Below are positions 21,741 to 32,991 of a stretch of 64,000 nt of DNA, piece after piece. A program made the position numbers and the translations under genes. How positions within the stretch are numbered: the stretch's first letter is position 1; the number at the start of each line of letters is the position of its first letter. This DNA comes from Perognathus longimembris pacificus (Eukaryota > Chordata > Mammalia > Rodentia > Heteromyidae): positions 45,067,149 to 45,131,148 of the forward strand of contig NC_063166.1 in the NCBI RefSeq assembly GCF_023159225.1, given 5' to 3'. The notes under the pieces are model-generated. The model saw only the letters and a list, made by a program, of their open reading frames with translations. It had not been told where the DNA came from and did not search any database.

Positions 21741-22960
21741 TAATTTAAATTCCACGATTCATACAGGAATGAGTAGCTTACAGCCAACTACTTTATGTGA
21801 GTTATGGTCAATAGGTAGCATGTCCAAGCATTGGGAAGGATTGTGGTAATATCTGTATAAAATGACATTAACCAGGTTAGGGAAGTTATTCATTACTATT
21901 TGCTCTTAGAAGACTAGAAGTTTGTCCCTTAGGCACACATAATTGCTAGGATTTTCAGGCTTCCAAGTGGCTCCTGTTTCCAATCTGACTGCCTGTGCAG
22001 GGCCACGTGACAGCATAGATGTCTCTGTGGGAGCACTTCCCCAGAGCACTTTCTGTAATTTACAGCTGCCCAAAATTTATTAAAATCATAGCTGAGAAAA
22101 ACAATATGCAGAATACAATTCATAAAGGATGTGCAGTTAATTCTTTCTTTTGAAATGCAAATATTTTCCTTTCAGACCCAAGTGAGCCTTGACTCCAGAA
22201 TGAATAATAATGACCCCCTCCAAGTTTTGGACTATAGAGTGAGTCATGACTTGTGTAGAGAAACTGTAAGAAACAGTCTTAGGAAACACCTCACTGAGAC
22301 CATGGATAGAATATGCTTTAGAATATCTTTTATCATCTAATGCAAAGCTTGGAGAAAAATGAAAATCTGAGGTGTGTTTCCTTTGTGACAGGCTAGCTTG
22401 GAAACTCTTCTATCTTTAACATTTCAGGGTTCTTTGTTACTCTGAGGTAGGAAAGGAGAGAGTAATGGATATACTCTGCTCCCTATTATGTCTTGAGTAA
22501 TGAAGTCAGTGGTCCATTTCACAAAGCACAGAGCAGTGTTTCAAAATACTTTACCAATTCTCTACCCCCTACCCCCATCCCCGTGGCCTTGGCATATCCC
22601 ATTATATCATTAGTGCTTTGATTGGAGCTTGTGCAAAGGTGCCATCTTTGCTCAATTATTTGAGAATGTTTGGTTTTTTTTTCTCCACTCTTAACCAAGT
22701 GCACAGGATTATACCTACAGATTTTTGTTATTTTTCTTTCTTTGCTTCTTTGCTTTATTGGCTTTGCAGATTTCCAAATTTAGCACAATAGCATCTACTC
22801 TGCTGTGAACTGAAAAAAAATCTAGCTGGGAAAGTTGATTGGAATAAATGTGTAGGGAATCTCTTGAATAATTCACCTCTTTAACATGCTTTTGTTTCAC
22901 TTTTGCATAGAAAATCAGAAGTTAAAGATAGGTACTTAAAAATGTTCATAGACATGTTTT
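21741..22960. other. Unique DNA
   Basis: Nothing recognised. Ordinary AT-rich composition. Confidence 0.35.
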
Positions 22961-22964
22961 TTTT

Positions 22965-23236
22965 GAGGTTTGTTGTTATCTTTTAAATACATTTTTAAAA
23001 TTAGCATCAAGGAGGCTTCATTTTGACATGTTCATATATGCATATACAATGCACCTTGATCAACTCACTCTACCTTCATCGGTTTCCCTTCCCAAGACAA
23101 TCTTAACAGGCTTCATGGTTCCCTTTTGACATGTATATATAAAGTATTTTGACTGTATAAACCCTCTTGCACTCTTCCCCCTCACTTATTTATTTTATAT
23201 TCCTCTCATTAATTCCTTTAAAATGTTGTGCCCAAG
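22965..23236 (-). mobile_element. Probable old L1 3' UTR, antisense, interrupted by an LTR
   Basis: Shares 'tgcaccttgatcaactca'-type words and a C/T-rich block with 21340-21740. It is broken at 23237 by an antisense LTR. Sequence after the LTR (23779-23880, 'tactgcacatatgcataca') looks like related material. Confidence 0.45.
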
Positions 23237-23242
23237 TCCTAG

Positions 23243-23772
23243 AAGACCACCAAGAAGACCACCGAGAGCCAGACACTCTGCAATGCAGAAGCAAGGCTTT
23301 ATTTAGGTGAGCTGCAGCCTGGACCTCATCCTACACACTGACACAGCGGAGGTTAGGAGGAAGGCTATGAGCAGAGTTTCACATGAGTATTTAAAGGAAA
23401 AAAAACACAAAGTTACATAAACCAGAAGTGCAAGCAGGGTTGGGGTGCGAGGACAAATCTGATTGGCTCGGGGCTAGGGGTACTCCTAAAATTGATCAAA
23501 GGACATTCTAGATCTCTAAAATTGGTCTGAGGACATTCCAAGATGGTCAATGTGACCCGAACGTTCCCAAACCGGTTGGGCCACCTGGGAAATAGGTTTT
23601 ATGGCCGGTTGGTTTCGGCATAAACATCCACACAAACAACTTTGTTCCCGGAATCTGTACAATGTCTGGTTAGTTTCACCATAAACAAGCCATTTCCTGG
23701 GTTTATGTATGTGCTGGGTTATTCTTAGCTTAACACAAACAACAAGATGGTTGCAGTTTCAAGATGGAGTCA
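23243..23772 (-). mobile_element. Solitary LTR, antisense (ERV2/ERVK-like candidate)
   Basis: Read on the minus strand it starts TGACTCCATCTTG and has a CCAAT motif (plus-strand 'gattggctcgg', 23460-23470), a TTTAAATA-type box (plus strand near 23391) and an AATAAAG signal (plus-strand 'ctttattta', 23298-23306). The order fits U3, R and U5. A possible 6-bp duplication TCCTAG lies at 23237-23242 and 23773-23778, the length usual for beta-type (ERV2) elements. The 3' end implied by that duplication is not the canonical CA, so ends are tentative. A 'ctaaaattg...gacattc' unit is repeated at 23486-23541. No internal region is present. Confidence 0.65.
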
Positions 23773-23778
23773 TCCTAG

Positions 23779-24464
23779 TTCTTTAAAAGTATTCGTTAAT
23801 TGTTCAAAGAAGTTTCACCAGGCTTTCATATACTGCACATATGCATACACTATGCTACAATGAACTGTAGTTTTTATTAAAGAGAATTAAGTAGGAGACA
23901 AATGAAGAGGACCAATTGTTAGGAAAATGGAGGAGAAAGAAAGGAAAAAGGGCGAATTCAATCTTCCACAGGTAAGGACTGTTTCTTGAGCTAGAGCAGC
24001 AGGGGACACAGCCTTCTTGCAGGCTTGGAGACTGTGTAGGAGCTGGGACAGAAGCTGGGTTTTATGAGGTCTGAGTAAGGAGGCAGACATTAATGAAAAA
24101 GCCTCTAGGTCAAGGGAGGTGGAGGGCTTTCCTGTTGGGCCCACCATGGAATGTTTACAGCCAGGCTTAGGTAGATTGCTCTGCTGGAGTCAGGCAATCT
24201 GCACTTATCTTTGGTGGCTTGCCTGGTATCTATATGCACCTCGGAAAAAAGGATGGGGGTCAATCCTTCATATCCCATCTTTGGATACATAGAAAGAATG
24301 AGTCAAGGGGGGAGCAACATGGAGTTTTGAGAACAAAGCAGATTCTCATCACCAATATTGGTAGTGACTAACAGAGTTGAAGGGATGGATATGAGAAGTT
24401 TCTACTGAGTGCTTTCTCTGAGTCTATTATAAGGAGAAGTTATGGTCTTGTGATATCCTTTAAA
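23779..24464. other. Mostly unique DNA
   Basis: The first 100 bp may be L1-derived. The rest shows no repeat or domain. A minus-strand frame (23887-24147) is without recognisable homology. Confidence 0.35.
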
Positions 24465-24476
24465 AACATATGAAAG

Positions 24477-24665
24477 GGGCTGAGAATGTGGCTTAGTGGT
24501 AGAGTGCTTGTCTAGCATGCATGGCACCCTGGGTTGGATTCCTCAGTACCACATACACAGAAAAAGCCAGAAGTCGCACTGTGGCTCAAATAGTACAATG
24601 CTAGCCTTGAGCAAAGAAGCTCAGGGACATTGCCCAGGCCCTGAGTTCAAGCCCCAGGACTTGCA

Positions 24666-24701
<36 letters not shown>

Positions 24702-24704
24702 AAC
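24477..24704 (+). mobile_element. IDL-Geo SINE with (AAC)n tail, target duplication
   Basis: ID-like half ('tggcttagtggtagagtg', 'cctgggttggattcctc'), Geo half ('cactgtggctcaaatagta', 'gagttcaagccccaggac') and a long AAC tail (24664-24702). The duplication aacatatgaaag is at 24465-24476 and 24705-24716. Confidence 0.93.
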
Positions 24705-24989
24705 AACATATGAAAGTAGATATTTATCTTGGTGTTAGAGATGAAGAAGTAGCTTGCTCAGGATTTATACACAAGTAAATGGCATTGCTAAGACTTGATT
24801 TCAAATTTACTTCAAGGGGCATAAATTTTCCATTCTTGCATACTATTCTCCTTCTTAAGATCTAACAGCTAAAATTCTACCTTTTTTTGGGGGGGTGTCT
24901 TATTTTTTCTTTCACCTCTTTTCATTTTTGTTTTGGGAGATTTTGTTTTCTTTATTTTGCTTGTCTGATGGAATGTGTATTCAATGGCA

Positions 24990-25232
24990 TTTTTTTTTTC
25001 CTGCTGATCTTGAGGTTTGAACTCAGGGCCTGGGTGCTGTCCCTGAATCTCTTTGTGCTTGAGGCTAGTGCTCTACCACTTGAGCCACAATGCCACTTCT
25101 GCCTTTACCTGAGTAGTTTATTGGAGCTGAGAGTTTCACCAACTTTTTTGCCTGGGCTGGCTTTGAACCACGATTCTCAGATCTCAGCCTCCTTTGTAGC
25201 TAGGATTCCAGCTGTGAGCTACTGGTACCAGG
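24990..25232 (-). mobile_element. B1-Geo SINE, antisense
   Basis: T tail, 'gaactcagggcctgggtg', 'ccacttgagccacaatgcc', linker 'agtttattggagctgagag' and B1 'cagatctcagcctcctttg', ending 'actggtaccaggc'. A 148-codon frame at 24887-25333 runs through this and the next SINE and is not a gene. Confidence 0.85.
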
Positions 25233-25273
25233 CTTTTCTTTTACTTTTGATAATGGCTCCTCCTTTTTCTTTT

Positions 25274-25494
25274 CTTTTCTTTTTTCTTTTTTTTTTTTTT
25301 GCCAGTCCTGGGGGGCTTGGACTCAGGGCCTGAGCACTGTCCCTGGCTTCTTTTTGCTTAAGGCTAGCACTCTGCCACTTAAGCCACAGCGCCACTTCTG
25401 GACATTTTCTATATATGTGGTAGTTGGGAATTGAACCCAGGGCTTCATGTATACGAAGCAAGCACTCTTGCCACTAGGTCATATTCCCAGCCCG
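25274..25494 (-). mobile_element. IDL-Geo SINE, antisense, with target duplication
   Basis: T-rich tail, 'gccagtcctggggggcttg', 'cttaagccacagcgccact' and 'gggaattgaacccagggc', ending 'atattcccagccc'. Target words tcctttttcttt occur at 25261 (upstream) and 25495 (downstream). Confidence 0.9.
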
Positions 25495-25885
25495 TCCTTT
25501 TTCTTTATTTGTTCATTAAAATGTGGGAGTGGAATGAGAAGGCTGAGTGGTTTTAACTGGAGGGATGTTTTTACCTTTCCTTTTTCCTAATTTGCCTGTC
25601 TCCAAACTCCTTTTCTTTAAATTTGCTTTATTTCCTAGTCTCATGGGTAGACACAGTCCCATATGCTGGCATGCAATTCTTCAAAGTGAGAAGAATTTTA
25701 GTGTTATTCACAGAACCATACATACATGCACAGTTAAAAGAAAAAGAACTATAGAAACAAAGGAAAGTATTCATTACACAATTTAAGAAATCATCATGTT
25801 TAGAACTTTTGAGATTACTTATGCTTATCCTGGTCACAGTTTTTTTTTTCTTAATAAAATACTTAATTTTTCTAGATTTTGTGGT
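25495..25885. other. Unique DNA
   Basis: No element recognised between the SINE and the L1 relic. Confidence 0.35.
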
Positions 25886-25889
25886 ATCA

Positions 25890-26862
25890 TTTCCTTGCTT
25901 TTCTTTATGGTTTTACAATGCAGAACCATTTCCCTAAGCAATATGTTGTTTGGTATTGTTTGCAATAGAACATTATGTAAGTGGAACTATACTAAGTATA
26001 TTTGCTTTTAAATAAGTCATTTAGCTATTCATTCACTGTTAATGGACATTTGAAATGTTTCCAGCTGTGTTTATTTTTAACTGAACTATGAGCATTTTTT
26101 ATATTTGCAAAACCAATATCTTACTAGAGATTCTTTGATATATACCTAGGAGTAGAATGAATGGAATATAGAATGTGCCATCTCCAACTTGATTGGTTGA
26201 TTCTAGAGAGTTTTACAAAATAATCAAATTATAAACTTACCAGCAGTAGGCAAGAGAGCCTATTACTTTATATCCTTCTCAACATTTAGCATGTCAGACT
26301 TGTCAATAATCAACTAACTATAAACAAGTACTGAACCATGAATTTTATCTTTACAAAAGCATCTTACTTTTGATCACTATAGCTTGTAGAAAACACGGAT
26401 GTAGGGTTGTATAAGTCCTCACATTTTGCTGATGATTATGAAGGTGCCTATATTAAGTCACTTGACTTTGAGGATCTGCTTACTAATTTCTGCAAAGAAG
26501 ATCTTTAATGGGGATCACTTTGAGTCTGTAGATAAATTTTGGAAATATTTTAATATTAGCCAAATTATGACTTCTCATTTGTTTACATGGCATGTCTATC
26601 CATTTATTTATATCATTTTCAATTTCTTCTAAAATACTTTATAATTTTCAGAGTATAAGCTTTAAAGTATTTTGTTAAATTTATTAAGCATTTTCTCCTT
26701 TTAATGTAATTGTAAAAGGGATCACATTCATTTTATTAAAAAATTTTACTTATTAAAAATTATTTTTCATTGTAAGTATATAGAAGTAGATTTATTATTG
26801 TTGATTGATCTTGTATTCTGCATACTTGCTGAATGATTTCATTATCTTTAATAATCTTTGGT
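25890..26862 (-). mobile_element. Ancient L1 fragment A, antisense
   Basis: Plus-strand words follow the antisense ORF2 order: 'tcattcactgttaatggac', 'ggagtagaatgaatgga', then 'ttgagtctgtagataaatt' and 'cttgtattctgcatacttg'. Highly decayed. Confidence 0.6.
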
Positions 26863-26864
26863 GC

Positions 26865-27720
26865 TTTTGTCAAAAATCAGATGGCTCTAGTGGTGTGTGG
26901 TTATTTTCTTTTATCACTGATCTACATGTTTATTTTTGCACCAGTATCATGCTCCTTTTCTTACTATGGCTGGAAAAATTGTGATACCTTTAGCATTGCT
27001 CTTTTAGTTTAAAATTGCTTTAGCTATTTGAAGATTTTGTGCTTTCAAATAAGTTTCATGATGAATTTTGCTATGTCTGTGGGGAATAATGTTGTAATTT
27101 TTATGAGTATTGCATTCAATCTGTAGATTGTTTACAGCAGTATTGACATTTTTGCAACATCAGTTCTGCTGATTCATGAATGTGGGAAGTATTTCCATCT
27201 TTCAGAGTCTTCTTCAATTTCTTCCTTCAATTTACCATTTTCATTGTAGAAGTTTTCTACTTCCTTAATTAGGTTTACATCTAGATTTTTTTTTTTTTCA
27301 AATGGAAGTTTATAAATGGGATTGTTTTCCTGATTCTTTTCCTCTCAGACTTTTCACTACTGGTATATAGAAAAGATTCTGGTTTTTTTTTTTCTTCTTC
27401 CTGGTCCTGGGGCTTGATCTCAGGGCCTGGGTTCTGCCCCCTGAGCCTCTCTGTGTTCAAGGGTAGTGCTCTACCACCTTGAGCCACAGTGCTACTTCCA
27501 GCTTTTTCAGAGTAGTTTACTGGAGAAAAGAGTCTCAGGTACTTTCCTGCTAGGGCTGGCTTTGAACCATGATCCTCAGATCTCAGCCTCTTGAGTAGCT
27601 AGCATTACAGTTGTGAGCCACTGGTGCCTGTATGACTTTCTAAAATATTGGTTTTGTATCCTGCTGCTTTGCAGGAAGTGTTTATCAGATTTAAAAATCA
27701 ATTTGGGGTGCATTCTTTGT
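26865..27720 (-). mobile_element. Ancient L1 fragment B, antisense, split by a SINE
   Basis: Antisense ORF2 words in order: 'cttttgtcaaaaatcag', 'tttttgcaccagtatcatgc', 'ttgcattcaatctgtagat', 'tcttcaatttcttccttca', 'aatgggattgttttcctga'. After the SINE at 27388-27631 comes 'ggttttgtatcctgctgct'. Part of ORF2 is represented in both A and B, so they derive from separate copies. Confidence 0.7.
27388..27631 (-). mobile_element. B1-Geo SINE inside L1 fragment B, antisense
   Basis: T tail, 'ctcagggcctgggttctg', 'gagccacagtgctacttcc', 'agtttactggagaaaagag', 'cagatctcagcctcttgag' and 'gccactggtgcctg'. Confidence 0.85.
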
Positions 27721-28710
27721 GGTTATGTATAAAGCCATATCTGCAATATTGCTAGGGCAAATAACTACAGAGAAATGATATGACTAAGAACAATAAGCAT
27801 GAAAACAGGGTTGTATTTCCAAAGTAAAAACTTCTTTCTTAAAGTAGGAGACCTGAATATAAGAGATTAGATATTTTCCCAATTAAATGTGATGGGGGGG
27901 GGTACTTGATGAGAACTTTGGACCCTCATTCTAGGCCATGATTATACTCCATTAAGTGAATCAGTTCTAGGACTGTCCCACAAACTCCACATTAGATGGT
28001 CAGAGTTGCCATTCTCCAAGACAGTGGGTTTGAACTAGGAGAGATGCTTTCCTCCAGGGAATATTTGGCAGTGCTCTGGGGAATTTTAAGTGTTGACATC
28101 TGAACAGGGCACTACTGTGTCTGTGTGTAGAAGTAAGGGGAGTTATTAAGCAATTGCAACATAAAGGTCAACTCTTTCCAGCAGAAAAAAAAACAAATAA
28201 ATTAAAATAGAATAAAATATGAAAGTCAAAATATCAGTAGCACCTAGGTTGTGAAATCTTACTTTAGGATGAAGTCAAATAGGTTTTGTTGCTCCATTTT
28301 CACAAAATGGGTTAAAAATCATATTTACCCTCTTTTGCACTCCCATTAGTATTTATCCCCAAGATAGGGTCTGCTTTTCCTTCTTGTCATTCATATTTTC
28401 AATAGTGATATTTCACACATGCATAAACTGATATACTGTATGTAATTCAGAACAAAGGACCTTGTTGAGATCAGATTGGGACATGAGGGAGAGAGTATGA
28501 AGGAACATTGTGTACAAGGTTCATTATAGGCATTTATGGACATGTCAAGATAAACCTCCCTGTACAACTAATTGATGCTAATAAAAAAGTGGAAAGGAGC
28601 AGACAACTTATAGCAAATTTGAATATAGTTTTTAATCTGTGACTAATATTGTTCTTTTGTGTTTCTTTAGGGAGAAATAAAGAACAAAAATGTCAAGATT
28701 TTAGAAAAGA
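27721..28710. other. Unique DNA
   Basis: No repeat or coding signal recognised beyond a G run at 27892-27901. Confidence 0.35.
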
Positions 28711-28719
28711 TTAAGAAGC

Positions 28720-28990
28720 TGTATTAGTTTGTTTGGGTTGTTACAACAAAATGTTATAGCCTGATATCTTGTAAACAACACAAATTTATCACAGTTCAAG
28801 AAGCCTATATCCAAACTCAAGGTACCAGAGATTTGTTATCTGGTAAGGATCTGCTTTCTGATTCATAGACGATTCCTTCTTATATGGTGAAAAAGGAGAA
28901 CAAATTCCTTTGGTGGTATTTTATGAGGGTATAATCTCATTTATGAAGGTTCTTTCCACATCCTAGCAATATCCTATTGGAAGTACATTA
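28720..28990 (-). mobile_element. MaLR (MLT1-type) LTR relic, antisense
   Basis: Plus strand gives the reverse complement of MLT1 landmarks in order: 'gtattagtttgtttggg', 'ttacaacaaaatgttatag', 'caaatttatcacagttc', 'ctgattcatagacgattcc' and 'tataatctcatttatgaag'. Confidence 0.7.
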
Positions 28991-29004
28991 AAAATAATAA
29001 CAAT

Positions 29005-29590
29005 AATAAACCTCTTGTTTCCATATTTTGGAGTTCATTTCACTTAGCCTCCTCTTATGTGATCACATGTACTTAGCTATTATCCTCTACTAGGACTATC
29101 CTAATAACCTAATTAATACTAATTATTATTAATATAATAATTATTATATACTAATTATTATTAATATACTAATTACTAAGACATATACTAATTATTACCA
29201 ATGAGGGACCATAGAGTCTGTGTTTCTTTGGGTCTGGCTCACTTCACTTAGTATGATTTTTTTACCAAGTCTTTCCATTTCCTTAAAAATAGGAAGATGC
29301 CATTCTTTCTTATAGAAGCATAGAACTCCATTGTGTATAAATACCACAATTTCTTGATTCATTCATCTACTGAGGGGCATCTGGGTTAGTTCCATATTTT
29401 ACTTATAGTAAATAATGCTGTAATAAACATGGTTGTGCTGGTAGCTTTAGTATAGCCTTTTCTGTGATCCTTTTGGTAAATGCCCCAAAGTGGGTTGCTG
29501 GGTCATAGGAGAGTGCTATGTTTAGCTTTTTGAGAAACCTCCATACTGCTTTCCAGAGTGGTTGAACACCAACAGCTACACCTCTACTTC
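29005..29590 (-). mobile_element. L1 3' end, antisense, with AT-rich insertion
   Basis: 3' UTR words ('ttggagttcatttcactta'), then an AT-rich repeat (29107-29197), then antisense ORF2 C-terminus ('tttctttgggtctggctc', 'tactgaggggcatctgggt', 'ctgctttccagagtggttg'). It is the same ORF2 segment found at 14571-15397. Confidence 0.8.
29107..29197. repeat. AT-rich imperfect repeat (TAATTATTA units)
   Basis: Overlapping 'actaattattattaatat' type units expanded within the antisense L1. Confidence 0.7.
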
Positions 29591-29604
29591 TATCTCAAGA
29601 ATTT

Positions 29605-29690
29605 TCTTGTCCAGATTGTGCTTGAAATGTCATCTTCAGATCTCAGCCTATGGAACTAAGATTGCCAGTGTGAGCTACTGGTGCTCACTA
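29605..29690 (-). mobile_element. B1-like SINE fragment, antisense
   Basis: 'cttcagatctcagcctatg' and 'gtgtgagctactggtgctc' mark the B1 half only. Confidence 0.6.
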
Positions 29691-30074
29691 CCAAAAAATA
29701 GTCAGTTGTTAAAATAATCTGTAATATCCTGAGTTCATCACCTGTGATAGTCAATTGTTATTTCCAATCACTTATGGGTATATTGTTTGCAATATAACGT
29801 GTGTCTGTGAGATAATTTTTGAGGAGAGGAAATTGAGGATATTCATATATATGTTCACTCTCTTCTATATATGTTGACTGTCTCATATATATGTTCATTC
29901 TCTTCTTTCCATATATGTTCACCCTCCTTTCTCTCTTTCCCTCCCCTCCATCCCTCCCTATTGTCTTGGTGCTTTGTTACAAAGCTTTCACTACTTTTCT
30001 ATTTCCCCTATGAAAAGCAGTACACTATTTTTGTATATGTTTTGATAAACTGTATTTGCCTGGAAAATTTTTTT

Positions 30075-30077
<3 letters not shown>

Positions 30078-30136
<59 letters not shown>
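30078..30136. repeat. (CT)n microsatellite in SINE tail position
   Basis: About 29 CT units directly before the Geo end of an antisense SINE. Confidence 0.95.
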
Positions 30137-30141
<5 letters not shown>

Positions 30142-30352
30142 TTGGTCTATCATGGGGTTGGAATTCAGGGCCTGGGTGTTGTCCCTGAGCTTTTTTTGCT
30201 CAAGGCTAGTGCTCTACTACTTTGAGCCACAGCTTCACTTCTAGATTTCTAGTGGTTAATTGTAGATAAGAGTCTCTTGAACTTTCTTACTCAAGCTGGC
30301 TTTTGAACTGCAACTACTTACAAGTGTGAGCCATCAATCAGCACCCAGCTCT
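30137..30352 (-). mobile_element. B1-Geo SINE, antisense
   Basis: 'ggaattcagggcctgggtg', 'gagccacagcttcacttc', linker 'ttaattgtagataagagtc' and a shortened B1 half ending 'cagcacccagct'. Confidence 0.8.
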
Positions 30353-30772
30353 TATGGTTCTTTAATTTCATTTTCTACATATGTTTTTTACTTTCTGAGT
30401 TTTCATTTCTTTTAGACAGTATTTATTGTCTTTCAACCCTTCCCCATAATCAAAAGCTATTTTTTTATTTTATTGGTTATTTTTAAACTAATAGACAATT
30501 TTTATTGGTTACATTTTGATTCATGAATTTTTGTTATTCATTAATTTCTTTTCATTGATTTAGTTTTAACCTCACTATGTTTGGGAATTTTGTCTGTGTA
30601 CTTAATTTTTCTATTTTATATCTAGTTAGTTTAGTGGTTAACATTACAAAGCATTTGCTTAAAGTTGTTGTAGTTTATTTTGCAAGTCTGATGACTACAG
30701 ATTATTTTTCTAAGAATTTCAGTTGAGTTCCTCTTCATCCTGAGAGTTGCTTAAAAGTCTTGCCTTTTACTT
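30353..30772. other. Unique AT-rich DNA
   Basis: Nothing recognised. Confidence 0.35.
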
Positions 30773-30775
30773 TTG

Positions 30776-31256
30776 TGTGATGTGGAGGTCAGATCTGGCC
30801 AGCAAAAGAGGGCAGAAGCTGACTCCATCTCCACTATTGCCCCAGCCCCCCTGCTCAGAGGCCTGGGAAGATTCCCTCTCCCAGTAAACAATAGTGGCCC
30901 CCACCCCCCAAATATGGCTGGATTTCCCTATCCCACAACCACTAAGCTAAAAAGTCCCCACCCTTATGAGAAATGAGCATACCTCTAGCCAATGAGCCAG
31001 AGACAGAGCTTGCCCTCGAACTAACCAGCCAGTTAAGTGTAAGCTCTCGAACCCCCACCCAATCACAAATCCATTGTCATGGTTATCTCTTCCCCTACCC
31101 TATTGTCAATAAAAACCCTGCTGAACAAGGAGGCATGGCTCAAGACCGCATGGCCGCTGCCATGGAAGGTTGTGGGACCAGCTGAATTAAAGGACTCTCT
31201 TGTCCTTGCATCAGATTGGATCCTTGGAGGTTTATTGGGGGGTTGTCGGCCTGCCA
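30776..31256 (+). mobile_element. Solitary gammaretrovirus-like (ERV1) LTR, sense
   Basis: The element begins TGTG and ends about 'ggcctgccaca'. Two CCAAT motifs (near 30998 and 31059), AATAAA at 31109-31114 and a U5-like end with 'ttattggggggttgtcgg' give the standard U3-R-U5 order of ERV1 LTRs. I see no clear 4-bp duplication, and the exact first and last bases are uncertain. No internal viral sequence adjoins it. Short frames inside are not genes. Confidence 0.7.
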
Positions 31257-31261
31257 CATCA

Positions 31262-31680
31262 TTTGCAGTAATTGAATTTGAATGCAGAGCTCCTTGTTTG
31301 CTAAGAGGGTGTCCTGTTGCTTGAGCCAGGCCTCTAGCAGTTTATTGCTCTGGTTATTTTTGAAATAAGGCCTTACTTTTTCATTGCCATGCTCTTCTTT
31401 ACACCTGCCACACAGCTGGGTTGAGATATGTGAACCACATTGCTCCGCTTTTTCTGTTGAGATTGAGGTCTCATAAACATGTTGTTTTTGCTGTTGTGGA
31501 ACAGGAACTGCAACCCCCCAATCCTCCCCTTCCAATAGCTGAGGTGGCAGGTATGCCCCACCATGCCCAGCTACTGAGTGAGATCATTGGGAACTTGTCT
31601 CACTAGCTTCAATCAGAGACCATCTCATTCTGTGCCTTCTGAGTAGCTAGGATTATGGGCTTGAGTCACCTTCAAGAGAA
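31262..31680 (-). mobile_element. Old SINE material, antisense
   Basis: Words 'gcttgagccaggcctct', 'gttatttttgaaataagg' and 'tctgagtagctaggattat' occur in antisense SINE order. The length implies more than one decayed copy. Confidence 0.5.
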
Positions 31681-31812
31681 AAAAAATTAATATTTAGGTA
31701 GAAGCAACCTTTCTTCTCCTTTTGTCAGTCAGCATTTACTAGTTTTAATCCATTGTGCTTTGGAAAAGTTGTGGGTTCCATTTTTACTTCTTTTTCTCTC
31801 AGCTTTGAGGCA

Positions 31813-32081
31813 TGTTAGCATTTCCCTAGCCTCAGGTCCTCAGCTCCTCCCACTAGCCCCCAGATCCACCCATACCTAATGAGCCACTCCTACTCACTAC
31901 CTAACTACTTCCCCTTTACCCCCAGAGAGAAAAGCTGCCACCTGGATAAGGTGCAGATGCCATGTAGCTCCCTCTCCTGTGGGAACTATGGCCCCACTAA
32001 TAAACCTCCTTATGAACCTTCTTCTCCTGCCTGTGATGATCTCCACATGGTCCTCTGGGATGGCTGGGACATATGCTTTCA
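31813..32081 (+). repeat. 5' LTR (269 bp)
   Basis: Starts TGTTAGCATTTCC, ends ATGCTTTCA, with AATAAA at 31999-32004. Short for an ERV LTR. I see no obvious TATA box upstream of the signal. Confidence 0.92.
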
Positions 32082-32082
32082 T

Positions 32083-32100
32083 TGGTGATGAACCCAGGAT
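32083..32100 (+). promoter_or_regulatory. Primer-binding-like site, tRNA-Phe type
   Basis: TGGTGATGAACCCAGGAT begins one base after the LTR. The complement of the tRNA-Phe 3' end would read TGGTGCCGAAACCCGGGAT. The two agree at 15 of 19 positions with one base deleted, and two of the differences are CpG-decay type. Confidence 0.55.
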
Positions 32101-32931
32101 AGGCTCCCTGGTGGATTTGCTCCTCCATTTCTTGGGGGTCCAAGCTGCCCTTGGGACCTATTCTGCTGTCCTAAGCCCATCCAGAGGACCACTGAGGTAA
32201 CTTCTCCTGAACGAGTGCTCTACTTCCATCCACCACGACAATCTACAAATTTGCCCTCACACCCAGCATAAGTGATCATCTAACCGAGGGCTCTGGATCT
32301 GATTTTCCAATTTACCATAGGGCCACAGGGCCGTGGCTTCAGGGCCATACTACAGAAAAATCTTGGCGCCAAGTTCCGAGCCCCACTCCAGGCAACCGTA
32401 GCATAGGGCCACAGGGCCATGGCTGCAGGGCCACACTCCAAACTAGGTCTGGGACACAGCAACTGGGACTCATTGCTGATTGTCTCCTACATTTCAGCTG
32501 ACCAGAGTAATACCTAGGATGCTTGGTATTTAACTCCTCAGCTCCGCTAATCACTTACCATGGGAGGGGTACAATCATCCACCACAACAGATTTGAAACT
32601 CCAACCAGAGTGAGTGATCTCTAGCCAGGAGGTTGGATTTTCTATAAGGCCACTGGGCCACTATAAATCTTGGCTCCAAGTTCCAAGCCCCACTCCCAGG
32701 GAAGGCCACTGGGCTGCCGACCTTAAGCCACTGGGCTAGGTCAGAGGAATCAGCAATTGTGGGTGTTTGGAGTCAAATGATCTCTAGTTCAGCTCCTCTG
32801 GTCACTCATCAAGTGGGAACAGTCTAAAATGTTCAGGAAAGCTGCTCAAGTTTGAGCCCAATCTTACAAATTTGGAATATTTTACAGGACTTACATAACT
32901 TCTATGAGCGCTCAGGCAGATGGAGTTCTCT

Positions 32932-32934
<3 letters not shown>

Positions 32935-32988
<54 letters not shown>
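32935..32988. repeat. (CT)n microsatellite in the LTR element
   Basis: About 26 CT units, followed by short CCTG units at 33005-33019. Confidence 0.95.

Positions 32989-32991
<3 letters not shown>

Noticed and set aside
24887..25333. 148-codon frame
   Set aside because: It runs through two antisense SINEs. Its 'protein' recurs at other SINEs in the window.
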